Below, in pieces: positions 50,589 to 59,801 of a DNA stretch of 64,000 nucleotides (position 1 is the stretch's first letter; every line of letters starts with the position of its first letter). The DNA lies in the NCBI GenBank assembly GCA_963665455.1, contig OY762279.1, positions 2,914,001 to 2,978,000 on the forward strand, given 5' to 3'. Position numbers and translations under genes: made by a program. The notes under the pieces are model-generated. The model did no database searches and was not told where the DNA came from. It saw nothing but the letters and a program-made list of their open reading frames with translations. This DNA comes from VXNE01 sp963665455 (lineage in GTDB: Bacteria > Pseudomonadota > Gammaproteobacteria > Pseudomonadales > Azotimanducaceae).

Positions 50589-53576
50589 ATGGCGAAGAAG
50601 CGGAGCCGAACCGGCAAGGAGATTGGGACGATCACGCACGACGCGGCGAAGCGCCGCAACATCCCCACCGCCGAGTACCAACCGGTGATGCGCTCCGATG
50701 ACCAGAACCCGATCCTGGTCGCCTACGAGCGCAGCAACCGGGATCTCGACCCGCAACTCGTGTGGCGCGGCAAGGACGTGCAGGACTGGTCCGATCTCGT
50801 CGTGCAGGCGCCGCCGCTCTTCATTCAAGAGAAGGTGCATCCGAAAGTGCTGATCGACGATCTGGCGCGCATGAGCCGTCAGACGCGAGAGGAACACGAG
50901 CGCGTCGCTCCGGGTGTGCACGCCGACCTCTTCGGCGACTTCAATGGCCTACCGGACGACGACGCCAAGACCGAGTTCTACCGGCACGATGCCAACTGGT
51001 CGAACCGAATGATCCTCGGCGACTCGCTACAGGTGATGGCGTCGCTCGCCGAGCGCGAAGGCTTGCGCGGCAAGGTGCAGTGCATCTACATGGACCCGCC
51101 GTACGGGATTCGCTTCAACTCGAACTTCCAGTGGTCCACAACGAGTCGGGAGGTGCGGGACGGCAAGCCGGAGCACATTACGCGGGAGCCGGAGCAGGTG
51201 AAGGCCTTTCGGGATACGTGGCGGGATGGGATTCACTCGTACCTGACGTATCTGCGGGATCGGTTGACGGTGGCGAGGGACTTACTCGCCGCAAGCGGAT
51301 CGGTCGTCGTCCAGATGGGTCAGGAGAACTGCCATTTGGTGCGCGGCCTTCTTGATGAGGTCTTCGGGGCGGAGAACTTCATCTCGCAGATTGTGTTCTC
51401 CAAGACCGCGAGCGCGACCTCCGAATTCCTTTCTGGAACTTACGACGTCCTACTGCTATACGCCAAGGACCGCGACCAGCTCAAATACCGACAGCCTCAC
51501 CAGATCAAAGAACTGGGCGGGCCAGGCGGTACCGCCTACAAACGCGTTCGCCTTCCCGATCTCTCTTATCGCTCGCTTCGTCCCGACGAAGCGGTTAGTC
51601 CATCTGCGTTACCGGAAGGCGCGTCCGTTTTCAGAATCGACAATCTGACCAGTCAGAGCGTCGGCCGGGAGAAGGGTGAAGGGGCGGCTTCCTGGTTTCC
51701 CGTCGTATACGAAGGACGCACGTTTCGTCCCTCGGAGAGAGTGCGATGGAAGACGAACCCGAGTGGTATGCAGAGATTGCGTAGCGCAGGGCGTTTGGCC
51801 ACTACTGCGAACGGCCTCTACTATGTCCGTCACTTTTCGGACTTCCGCGTGTTCCAAGAGGACAACGTCTGGCATGACACGGGCATAGCCGGATTCACCT
51901 CAGAAAAACGATACGTGGTCGAGACCTCCGAGAAAGTCGTGCAACGGTGCATCCTCATGACCACCGACCCCGGCGACCTAGTCTTGGACCCCACATGCGG
52001 TTCCGGCACCACCGCCTACGTCGCGGAGCAATGGGGCCGCCGCTGGATCACCATCGACACCTCCCGCGTAGCACTGGCCCTCGCGCGCTCACGCGTTATG
52101 GGTGCCCGCTATCCCTACTACCTGCTGGCGGACAGCATTGGCGGCCAAAGCAAGGAGGCCGAACTATCGCGCAAGGTACCGTCGGAGGCAGCCACCTACG
52201 GCGATATCCGCCACGGCTTCGTCTACGAACGCGTGCCGCACATCACCCTGAAATCGATCGTCAACAATGCCGAGATCGACGTGATTCACGAGCGGCTACA
52301 ACCGGTGGTCGAAGCCGGCCTCGCCGCCCTCAACGACGCTTTGCGAGGGCATCCCGAAACGTTCGAGGTGAAGGCCGGCGGGCGCAAAGGCGCACTGATC
52401 GACTTCACGGCGCCGCCGGAGAACACGGTGACGCTGCCGTCGGGCGAGTCCGCCCCGGCCAACGGCTTCCTCGAATGGGAAGTCCCGCGCGCGCCGGCGG
52501 ACGGCTGGAGCGACGCCGCGAGCAGCGCCCACGCCCGCTTCTGGGACGCCCGCGTCGCCCGCCAGCGCGAGATCGACGCGTGCATCGCCGCGAGCGCGGA
52601 GTACGAACATCTTTACGACAAGCCCTACGAGGACAACAAGAAGGTGCGCGTCGCCGGACCGTTCACGGTCGAGAGTTTGTCGCCGCACCGCCTGGCGGCC
52701 TTCGACGAGAACGATGAACTCATCGTCGCCGAATCTCGTGCGGTGTACGACCCTGGGGCGGAAGTCCACCGCCGCGAGTTCGGCCACGTCATCCTCGAGA
52801 ACCTGCGCACTGCGGGCGTCCAGCAGGCCAAGAAGGAGGGCCGCATCACCTTCTCCTCGTTGGAGCCATGGCCCGGGGAACTCGTCTGTGCTGAGGGCCG
52901 CTACGTCGAGGGCGGTGACGGCAAGGAGCGCCGCGCCGGAGTGTTCATTGGCCCGGAGTTCGGTACCGTCTCCCGCTCGGACCTCGTGCGCGCCACCAAG
53001 GAAGCCGCCGATGCCGGCTTCGATGCGCTGATCGCCTGCGCCTTCAACTACGAGGCGCACACCACCGAGTTCAACAAGCTTGGCCGCGTTCCCATCCTGA
53101 AGGCGCGTATGAACGCGGACCTACACATGGCGGAGGACCTCAAGAAGACCGACACCGCCAACCTGTTCGTGATCTTCGGGGAACCAGACATCGAGATCGA
53201 ACCGGCGTCCGGCGAGGGCGTCGAACCCGATTGGATCCAGGTGAGGATCCATGGCGTGGACATCTTCGACCCCTCGACCGGCCAAGTCCGCAGCGACGAT
53301 GCCGACGGCATCGCCTGCTGGTTCATCGACACGGACTACAACGACGAGGGCTTCTTCGTCCGCCACGCCTACTTCCTCGGCGCCGGCGACCCCTACAAGT
53401 CCTTGAAGGCCACGCTCAAGGCCGAAATCGACCCCGACGCCTGGGCCACCCTGCACAGCGACACGTCGCGGCCCTTCCGGAAGCCCTCCACCGGCCGCAT
53501 CGCAGTGAAGGTCATCAACCATCTCGGGGATGAGGTGATGAAGGTGTTTGGGGTTCCTGGGCGCGAGGCGTCCTGA
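50589..53576 (+). CDS. Type III-like beta-class DNA methyltransferase (Mod) subunit
   Basis: 995 residues. The catalytic motif DPPY (D169-Y172) precedes the AdoMet-binding motif LDPTCGSGTT (467-474); this order marks beta-class N6-adenine or N4-cytosine methyltransferases. Between them lies a target-recognition region (~200-440) of lower GC and different codon use (DLSYRSLRPDEAVS, FRPSERVRWKT), typical of an exchanged specificity domain. The long C-terminal region (residues ~520-995) has no recognised motif and probably binds the nuclease subunit. It sits immediately downstream of the restriction subunit. Confidence 0.88.
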   Translation: MAKKRSRTGKEIGTITHDAAKRRNIPTAEYQPVMRSDDQNPILVAYERSNRDLDPQLVWRGKDVQDWSDLVVQAPPLFIQEKVHPKVLIDDLARMSRQTREEHERVAPGVHADLFGDFNGLPDDDAKTEFYRHDANWSNRMILGDSLQVMASLAEREGLRGKVQCIYMDPPYGIRFNSNFQWSTTSREVRDGKPEHITREPEQVKAFRDTWRDGIHSYLTYLRDRLTVARDLLAASGSVVVQMGQENCHLVRGLLDEVFGAENFISQIVFSKTASATSEFLSGTYDVLLLYAKDRDQLKYRQPHQIKELGGPGGTAYKRVRLPDLSYRSLRPDEAVSPSALPEGASVFRIDNLTSQSVGREKGEGAASWFPVVYEGRTFRPSERVRWKTNPSGMQRLRSAGRLATTANGLYYVRHFSDFRVFQEDNVWHDTGIAGFTSEKRYVVETSEKVVQRCILMTTDPGDLVLDPTCGSGTTAYVAEQWGRRWITIDTSRVALALARSRVMGARYPYYLLADSIGGQSKEAELSRKVPSEAATYGDIRHGFVYERVPHITLKSIVNNAEIDVIHERLQPVVEAGLAALNDALRGHPETFEVKAGGRKGALIDFTAPPENTVTLPSGESAPANGFLEWEVPRAPADGWSDAASSAHARFWDARVARQREIDACIAASAEYEHLYDKPYEDNKKVRVAGPFTVESLSPHRLAAFDENDELIVAESRAVYDPGAEVHRREFGHVILENLRTAGVQQAKKEGRITFSSLEPWPGELVCAEGRYVEGGDGKERRAGVFIGPEFGTVSRSDLVRATKEAADAGFDALIACAFNYEAHTTEFNKLGRVPILKARMNADLHMAEDLKKTDTANLFVIFGEPDIEIEPASGEGVEPDWIQVRIHGVDIFDPSTGQVRSDDADGIACWFIDTDYNDEGFFVRHAYFLGAGDPYKSLKATLKAEIDPDAWATLHSDTSRPFRKPSTGRIAVKVINHLGDEVMKVFGVPGREAS

Positions 53577-53653
53577 GGGTGGTCGCAGAGACGACGCTTC
53601 CGATGAGTACGCCGGTGCTGGGACCGGCGGCAGGCCGTAGGTCATCGACGTAT

Positions 53654-53833
53654 CGAAGGCGTACAGCCACGTTCCCGTTGCCGAAACCGTGACCCGGCGG
53701 CTTGGTATGCTCCGAGGACCGCTACGTCGAAGACGCCTACTGGTGCCCGCGAGCAACGTACGGGCATCATCATCGGGACCGAGTTCAGTACGGCCCCCCG
53801 GAACGACTTAGGGCGCTTGCTAGCAGTTAAGCG
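53654..53833 (+). pseudogene. Decayed fragment of a second Mod methyltransferase gene
   Basis: In the 492-base spacer after mod, one frame reads PGGLVCSEDRYVED and a second, one base shifted from 53751, reads TGIIIGTEFSTAPRNDLGRL. They align with PGELVCAEGRYVEG (from P762) and AGVFIGPEFGTVSRSDL (around I787-T793) of the intact Mod. The Trp codon of EPWPGEL is a stop here (TGA, 53690-53692). So this is a frameshifted, stop-containing remnant of a homologue diverged from its neighbour. The rest of the spacer (53834-54068) holds a 12-base palindrome GGGCGGCCGCCC (53906-53917) and no gene. Confidence 0.7.
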
Positions 53834-54068
53834 ATGCGTGCACAGTGGTAATCGAACAACGGGTATCACAAGGACTACTTGTTTAGTGGACGGTCTACTT
53901 GTGGGGGCGGCCGCCCAGTGAATTGACCGTGATCGGAGGGTTGCGGTCGCGGCTGGCAGCCAAGCGTGACATGCGCGCGTCGGCTCGGCTGTCGACGTAG
54001 GAGAACACCCCGTCGGATGTAGGAGCCTTGCCGCAGACACCGAACGGGCCAATGGCTATCGTGGCCCC

Positions 54069-55034
54069 ATGTCGGACCCGCTCTACAGGAAGCTCTACTC
54101 GTCCCCGCGCATGGTCGCCGACCTGCTGCGCGCGGTCGCGCCGGAGGTCGCCGGGCGGCTGGACTTCTCCACGCTGGAAGACGTCTCCGCCCAGTACGTC
54201 GGCGACCGCAACCAGCAGCGGCGGGGCGACAAGGTGTGGCGGGTGCGGCTGCTTGATCGGCCGGTGGACGTCCTGGCGTTGCTGGAGTTCCAGTCCGACA
54301 AGGCCGCCGGGGTGATGCCGCTGCGCATGCTGGAGTACACGGCCCTGCTGCTGACGGACCCGAACCGCAAGGGCGAGCTGGGCGCCCCGGGCGCGTGGCC
54401 GATTCCCCTGCCGGTGGTGCTCTACAACGGCGCGCCGGCGTGGACGCTGCCGGTCGAGCTGCGCGACCTGTTCGCGCCGGTGGATGCCGCGTTGCTGCCG
54501 CACGTGCCGTCGCAGCGGCTGCTGTTGGTTGACGAGTTGCGGGCGAGGGCGGACGATATGCCGGCGGGCAACCTGACCCGTGCGGTGGTGGGCTTCGAGC
54601 AGAGCCGGTCGCCGGCGGACCTCCTCCGGGTCGTGAAGGCGCTGGAGGGCTGGTTGGACCGGGGAGAGGTGGAGTTGCGCCGGGTTTTCGCGGACTGGAT
54701 CGGGGAGATGGAGGCGCGGATGCTCCCGCCGGGCACGGCACCGGGGCGGGCCATCGGGACGTTGGAGGATGCGAGCATGAGCTTGGTGGAGCGGATCGGG
54801 GAGTGGCACAAGCCTTGGCTTGAGCAGGGCCGGGAGCAGGGATTGGCGAACGAACGCGCCCTGCTGGCGCGGCAGGCGTCGTTACGCTTCGGCACCGAGG
54901 CCGGCGAGCAGGTGGCGACCGCGCTCGCGGACGTTTCCGATTCGGAACGGCTTGCCGAAGTGGGCGAGTGGATGGTGACCTGCGCGACGCACGAGGAACT
55001 CCATCGACGGCTGTCGCGACTGCACGCGGTGTAG
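54069..55034 (+). CDS. Rpn/YhgA-like PD-(D/E)xK nuclease family protein
   Basis: 321 residues. The N-terminal part resembles the Rpn (recombination-promoting nuclease, transposase_31/YhgA-like) family: DPLYRKLYSSPRMVADLLRAV, then WRVRLLDRPVDVLALLEFQSD, where E-x-Q is the catalytic strand, and MPLRMLEYTALLL. A helical C-terminus (EQGREQGLANERALLARQASLRFG) follows. Rpn proteins act as DNA endonucleases promoting RecA-independent recombination and have been proposed in phage defence. It is located between the mod remnant and an ATPase, within the defence island. Confidence 0.8.
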   Translation: MSDPLYRKLYSSPRMVADLLRAVAPEVAGRLDFSTLEDVSAQYVGDRNQQRRGDKVWRVRLLDRPVDVLALLEFQSDKAAGVMPLRMLEYTALLLTDPNRKGELGAPGAWPIPLPVVLYNGAPAWTLPVELRDLFAPVDAALLPHVPSQRLLLVDELRARADDMPAGNLTRAVVGFEQSRSPADLLRVVKALEGWLDRGEVELRRVFADWIGEMEARMLPPGTAPGRAIGTLEDASMSLVERIGEWHKPWLEQGREQGLANERALLARQASLRFGTEAGEQVATALADVSDSERLAEVGEWMVTCATHEELHRRLSRLHAV

Positions 55035-55045
55035 GGTGCCGTCGC

Positions 55046-56134
55046 GTGTTGACGTCACTCAAGATGACAGGGTTCCGCGCCTTCGAGTCGTACGCACTCG
55101 ATGCCCTTTCCCGCGTCAATCTCGTCGTCGGCAAGAACAACAGCGGCAAGACCTCCGTGCTCGAGGCTGTGGACCTGCTGCTCTCGGGTGGCAGTCCCGC
55201 TGTGATTGCCGAGTCCGCCCAACGGCGCGACGAAATGCGCTCTGTCGAGCGGAGTCCGGGCTTACGCCGCGTTCCGAGCATCGCCCATCTGTTCCACGGT
55301 CATGCGTGCAAGCCCGGCGCCAACTTCCGACTACAGGGGTCACCGGGCACAGGCCAGGCAACCGTCACACTACGTGCGTTGGACGAACTGGACGACAAGC
55401 TCCTCTCCGACATGCTCAGTAGATTCGATGACGACCTGCCGCCTGAAGCGTCTCCCGCGATGGCTCTGGCCATCACCGTGAATGCACGCAAGACGCAAGG
55501 ATCGATCTTCCCCGTCACCGAAGAGGGACTACTTCTCCGTGACCTGCGCCGCCCATGGATGACGCGTCGCTCCGCTCGCTTCCTCTCCGTGACGGCCGTG
55601 GAGCCCCAGTTCCTTGACGAAGCGTGGAACGCTCTCGTCGCCGACGGCCGGGAGCACGAAGTCGTGGAAGACATGAAACTGCTCATGCCCGACATAGACT
55701 CCATCCATTTCCTGACGAGCGGTCGTACGTCAGGAGGAGGTGGGATCGTAGTCGGCGCGCAGGGAGGCGGATCCCGATACCCTCTGGGCACGTTCGGCGA
55801 CGGCATGCGCCGGTTGCTGCTCCTCAGGTTGGCCCTTGCGAGCAGCGCCGACAGCTACGTCCTCGTTGACGAGGTCGACACCGGCTTGCACTGGACCGTG
55901 ATGTCCGGCATGTGGCGTCTGCTCGTCGAGGTCGCCCGCAAATCCCGTCTGCAGTTGTTCGCGACCACGCACAGCCAGGACTGCATCCTCGGCCTCGCCT
56001 CCATGATCAAGTCCCATCCGGAACTTGCCGACGAAGTCTCCGTCCACAAGATTGACACGTCGCTCGCCCAAGCGGTCAGCGCCCACGGGATGGACATCCC
56101 GGTCGCCGTCGAGAGCGGCGTCGACTTGCGATAG
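55046..56134 (+). CDS. AAA15/21-type ATPase (OLD/PARIS AriA-like)
   Basis: 362 residues. It begins in the manner of OLD-like ATPases, MLTSLKMTGFRAFESYALD, with Walker A GKNNSGKT (29-36), a signature region FGDGMRRLLLLRLALASS, Walker B VLVDEVD with D275-E276, and the H-loop FATTHSQDC. OLD and PARIS-type ATPases work with a TOPRIM nuclease or toxin in phage defence. The GTG start has AGGG at 9 bases and lies 11 bases after the Rpn stop. The partner gene immediately downstream appears broken. Confidence 0.82.
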   Translation: MLTSLKMTGFRAFESYALDALSRVNLVVGKNNSGKTSVLEAVDLLLSGGSPAVIAESAQRRDEMRSVERSPGLRRVPSIAHLFHGHACKPGANFRLQGSPGTGQATVTLRALDELDDKLLSDMLSRFDDDLPPEASPAMALAITVNARKTQGSIFPVTEEGLLLRDLRRPWMTRRSARFLSVTAVEPQFLDEAWNALVADGREHEVVEDMKLLMPDIDSIHFLTSGRTSGGGGIVVGAQGGGSRYPLGTFGDGMRRLLLLRLALASSADSYVLVDEVDTGLHWTVMSGMWRLLVEVARKSRLQLFATTHSQDCILGLASMIKSHPELADEVSVHKIDTSLAQAVSAHGMDIPVAVESGVDLR

Positions 56135-56143
56135 GTTCCGTTC

Positions 56144-56420
56144 GTGGCACGCCGGTCAAGCCTTCATGTGGAAGGCACGGACGACAAGCACGCCATCAGG
56201 CACCTGCTGCTGCGGCACGGCGTCGAGTGCCCGTTCGAAGGAGAGATCATCCCGGACACTCTCCCCGCGAAGTTCCCCGAGATCAAACCCGCAGGGGACA
56301 GGGACAAGGTGCTCGACAGGAGCCGGTCTGCCATACGGTACGGCCATCGCCGCCAGGTATTTCAACGCGGGCAGCGAGGCAGTCCAGCCGTTCCTGCGCT
56401 GGTTCGATTCGGCTCTTCGG
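56144..56420 (+). pseudogene. Truncated, frameshifted TOPRIM-like (DUF3226-type) partner gene
   Basis: The frame from GTG 56144 encodes a credible N-terminus, SLHVEGTDDKHAIRHLLLRHGV, ending FPEIKPAGDRDKVLD. The V-E-G-x-D-D-K-H pattern is that of TOPRIM-fold DUF3226 proteins. Past ~56315 this frame loses meaning. A different frame from ~56325 reads LPYGTAIAARYFNAG and AVQPFLRWFDSAL, which matches the usual C-terminus of the same family. The middle ~100 or more residues with the DxD acidic motif are missing. An internal deletion with frameshift explains this. The end point is approximate. Confidence 0.62.
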
Positions 56421-56495
56421 CACCGATGTCGCAGGGAACGCCGCTTGGACGCTTACGGCGCCGCCTCGTGGCCCTTGCAGGAGCCTGGGCGCACG

Positions 56496-58082
56496 TCAGA
56501 TTTGTGGTGTCATCGTCGCACTGCATGTCGATGACGGGTTCACGAACGGACCGTCGGCTTCCTCGCGAGCATTCTCTAAGGGGAGCCCGTGCGGCGGAAG
56601 TCCCGATGCCAGCCGGTCGCGTTTCCCCGGAAACACCCTCGGAAACGTTGCGGGAAACTGCGGCCGCAGCGCCGGCTCGATCACCTCCCCGTCCCGGCTG
56701 ACGAACACGAGGCCGTCGTCCTCCGGGACGATGTGGAAGGCGCCGTGATGCAGCAGACGGTGGTGGGCGCCGCACAGCAGCACGAGGTTGTCCAAGCGCG
56801 TCTCGCCGCCGTCGATCCAGTGCTCGACATGGTGCGCCTCGACGTAGCGCTGGTGCGCGCAGCCGGGGAAGCGGCAGCGGTTGTGCTCCCGGAGCTTCAG
56901 GGCCCGCAGCAGCCGCGCCGGGACGATGCGTTGGCGGCGTTCGTAGTTGAGCAGGTTGCCCCGCGCATCCTGAATGAACTCCGTGACGTCCGCGTCGCAG
57001 GCAATCTTGCGGGCGTCCTCCTCGTCGATGCCCCAGTCGGGGTCGACGTGGTACCGGGCGCCGCCTCCCGCGGACTGCGCAGCGAGTTCGTTGCGGCCGA
57101 TGGTGAGCACCACCTCGTAGCGCCGGCCGCGCCTGCCGGGGCCGTTCGCCAGGTAGTGCTCGGCCACCTCGACGAGCGCGTCGGCATGGCGCTGCTCCGT
57201 GCTGGAGAGTTCGAACTCCAGTCCGGCCGGCAGGCTCGCCGCGCTTGCGGGTTCGTGTTCGCACGCGTCCGCGACCGGGCGTTCCGTTTCAGCGGAAACA
57301 TCGCCGGGAACGTACGGTGCCTCTTCCGGCGGTCCTTCCGGCGACACAGTTTCCGGCGCTGTAGTGGCGGGGCCGCTCTCCCCCTCCAGCAGAGCCTGAT
57401 AGTACGCCTCCCGCTCGTCCTTCCGCCCATCGACCACCTTCTCCAGCGCCCGGATCACCAGCGCGCCGCGCTCGGCCGGCACCGCCGCGGTGATCACGAC
57501 CATGCCGTCCTCGTAGTGCCAGGTCAGGCCCCGCCGCTCCTCGCTACATACCCGTTCGCCGTCCTCACCCCCGATCCGCTCGTGGGTCCGGACCAGGCTC
57601 TCCAGTTGCGCCGCGCTGCTGCGCCCGGCGATGTCCAGCAACGCCGCCTCGTTCCCGCGCGTGGCCACCCGCGTGATGGCGCGCACCTTGGAGTAGCTCA
57701 GCACGCCGTCGCGGAACGCCGCGTCGATGCGCGGCAGGCGCGCCAGCGCGCGGCCTATGCGGATGCGCTCGCGGGCGGCGCACGGCCCGAGGCCGCAGCG
57801 GTGGTCGAGCCAGTTGCCGAGGCTGGCGTAGCCGGCTTCCGCCCAGCCGCGGCTGCGGTCCATGGCGGCGATCAGCTTGATGAAGCGCCAGTCGGCGTGG
57901 TTGATGTGGGCGGCCATGTGCGTGACGGCGCGGCGCAGCTCGGCGGGATCGTCGGGGATGAAGTCGAGGTCGTCGCGGAGCAGTTCGCGCACCTGCCACG
58001 GGAGCGTCGCGTGCCCGGCGTCGTCGGCGACGAGCCCGGCGCCTGGGGTCGTTTCTTCGGGGGATGGGTACATCGCTTCCAT
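56496..58082 (-). CDS. DUF222-HNH endonuclease family protein
   Basis: 528 residues. The N-terminal DUF222-type helical region (ELRRAVTHMAAHINHADWRFIKLIAAMDRSRGW..., SYSKVRAITRVA) is followed by an acidic, low-complexity linker (~250-300) and a C-terminal HNH nuclease (CRFPGCAHQRYVEAHHVEHW, DNLVLLCGAHHRLLH), with paired Cys for structural zinc. The family is common in actinobacteria and some proteobacteria and is often multi-copy; mobile or defence-related roles are proposed. No Shine-Dalgarno precedes either ATG (58082 or 58073). The 3' end faces the broken TOPRIM gene. Confidence 0.85.
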   Translation of the reverse strand: MEAMYPSPEETTPGAGLVADDAGHATLPWQVRELLRDDLDFIPDDPAELRRAVTHMAAHINHADWRFIKLIAAMDRSRGWAEAGYASLGNWLDHRCGLGPCAARERIRIGRALARLPRIDAAFRDGVLSYSKVRAITRVATRGNEAALLDIAGRSSAAQLESLVRTHERIGGEDGERVCSEERRGLTWHYEDGMVVITAAVPAERGALVIRALEKVVDGRKDEREAYYQALLEGESGPATTAPETVSPEGPPEEAPYVPGDVSAETERPVADACEHEPASAASLPAGLEFELSSTEQRHADALVEVAEHYLANGPGRRGRRYEVVLTIGRNELAAQSAGGGARYHVDPDWGIDEEDARKIACDADVTEFIQDARGNLLNYERRQRIVPARLLRALKLREHNRCRFPGCAHQRYVEAHHVEHWIDGGETRLDNLVLLCGAHHRLLHHGAFHIVPEDDGLVFVSRDGEVIEPALRPQFPATFPRVFPGKRDRLASGLPPHGLPLENAREEADGPFVNPSSTCSATMTPQI

Positions 58083-58112
58083 GCACTTGGAGGAGAACTT
58101 TGATAACTGTCT

Positions 58113-58141
58113 ATATTACCAGCATACGTATGGTTTGTCGT
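58113..58141 (-). promoter_or_regulatory. Candidate promoter with internal palindrome for the HNH gene
   Basis: On the minus strand ACGACA (58136-58141, 4 of 6) and TAATAT (58113-58118, 4 of 6) are separated by 17 bases. The predicted transcript start is near 58106, about 24 bases before the ATG. The spacer contains the perfect palindrome CATACGTATG (58123-58132), a possible operator. The stretch is AT-rich against a GC-rich background. Confidence 0.45.
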
Positions 58142-58169
58142 TGATTTTGTTGAGAACGTCCACTCCGCG

Positions 58170-58192
58170 CCGCCCGCTTTTGAAGCGGGCGG
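58170..58192. other. Strong GC hairpin in intergenic region
   Basis: A perfect 10-bp stem, CCGCCCGCTT (58170-58179) and AAGCGGGCGG (58183-58192), with loop TTG. No T-run follows on either strand, so it is not a textbook terminator. It sits upstream of the HNH promoter in the 590-base stretch 58083-58672, whose only possible coding content is one small minus-strand frame. It could mark the edge of the island. Confidence 0.5.
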
Positions 58193-58246
58193 GCGGCGCA
58201 CTGTCCGCCAACCTCGACTCGGGCAACGGGATCATGCGGGAGAGCG

Positions 58247-58450
58247 TCATGCCGTGGTCCGCGCCGCGTCCCGGCCGGCCTTGAGCCGCGCCCGGCACGG
58301 TTCTTCGCCGGCCTCCACGAACCGCCGCGAGAAGTCCCGGAAGCGCTCGTGCTCGGCGATCTGCGCCCGGGTCGTTGCGAGCGACGCGAGCTCGTCGAGT
58401 AGCCCGTCGCGGCGTCGCTGTGGTTCCTCGACGTTGTCCGCAGCGGGCAT
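58247..58450 (-). CDS. Possible small helical protein (weak)
   Basis: 67 codons from ATG 58450, rich in Glu, Arg and Ala (RRRDGLLDELASLATTRAQIAEHERFRDFSRRFVEAGEE), which would form an amphipathic helix or coiled coil. It resembles short accessory proteins next to phage or nuclease genes, but I recognise no family. No ribosome-binding site is evident. It may be spurious, and is included because it is the only plausible frame in this gap. Confidence 0.3.
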   Translation of the reverse strand: MPAADNVEEPQRRRDGLLDELASLATTRAQIAEHERFRDFSRRFVEAGEEPCRARLKAGRDAARTTA

Positions 58451-58672
58451 CGTTGGGCGTCCGGTCCGTCCGTAAACAAATAGCTCTTACAGATTGTCCG
58501 CCGACACCGCCATGCCCCCACACGCCCAACAAATCTGACGTGCGCCCAGGAGCCCCTTGGCGATTGCCCACCCTTGGCAAACGTGCGAACTTAAGCGGGT
58601 GGCGCGTACGCCGGCATGCATCGCAGGGCTGAGGCGCGAAGGGCTCGGCCAGGCAACCGCTTTGGGGGCAGG

Positions 58673-59263
58673 TTGGAACAGTCGGGGGAACACCGGATAG
58701 CGGCACCGCGAGAGCGCGTGTGGGAGGCGCTGAACGATCCGGATGTCCTGAAGGACTGCATCGACGGCTGCCAGTCCCTCACCCGCGTCGCCGACGACCG
58801 CTTCGAAGGCGTCGTCCGCGCCCGGATCGGCCCGGTCAACGCCACCTTCCGTGGCACCGTCTCCCTGATCGACCTGAATCCCCCCGTGAGCTACGGCTTG
58901 GAAGTGCAGGCCAAGGGCGGCGCGGCGGGCTTCGGGAAAGGCACGGCGTCGGTCACGTTGACCGAGATTCCCGAAGGCACGCTCTTGGGCTACGGCGTTC
59001 AAGCGCAAGTCGGCGGCAAGCTCGCCCAGATCGGCTCGCGCCTCATCGACGGCGCGGTGCGGAAGATGGCCGACGGCTTCTTCGCGGCGTTCACGGAGCA
59101 CGTCGGAGGCGAAGCCGGGGCCGATGCCGACGCCCCGCCCGAGCCCGACGCGAGCCCAACGCCCACCGCCCCGGAAGCTCCAAAACGGACCAAGTTCGGC
59201 GCAATCGCGGCAGGGGTATTGTTAATCGCGCTAATCGTTGCGATCTTTAGCTACGCAACGTGA
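58673..59263 (+). CDS. CoxG-like SRPBCC (CO dehydrogenase subunit G family) protein
   Basis: 196 residues from a TTG preceded by a GGGGGCAGG purine tract. The start matches the CoxG pattern SGEHRIAAPRERVWEALNDPDVLKDCIDGCQSL, with the family core LIDLNPPVSYGLEVQ and a glycine-rich helix (GGKLAQIGSRLIDGAVRKMADGFFAAF). A linker rich in Pro/Ala/Glu leads to a C-terminal transmembrane helix (FGAIAAGVLLIALIVAIF). CoxG proteins anchor the molybdenum hydroxylase to the membrane or help pass electrons to quinones. It heads the cox-type cluster. Confidence 0.85.
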   Translation: MEQSGEHRIAAPRERVWEALNDPDVLKDCIDGCQSLTRVADDRFEGVVRARIGPVNATFRGTVSLIDLNPPVSYGLEVQAKGGAAGFGKGTASVTLTEIPEGTLLGYGVQAQVGGKLAQIGSRLIDGAVRKMADGFFAAFTEHVGGEAGADADAPPEPDASPTPTAPEAPKRTKFGAIAAGVLLIALIVAIFSYAT

Positions 59264-59329
59264 GCGGTGCGCCCGCCGGGCAGGCGCGCCGCCGTCGCCG
59301 GGGGAACGGACATCTAGGAGGACAATGGC

Positions 59330-59788
<459 letters not shown>

Positions 59789-59801
59789 AGGAGGGGTCCT
59801 C

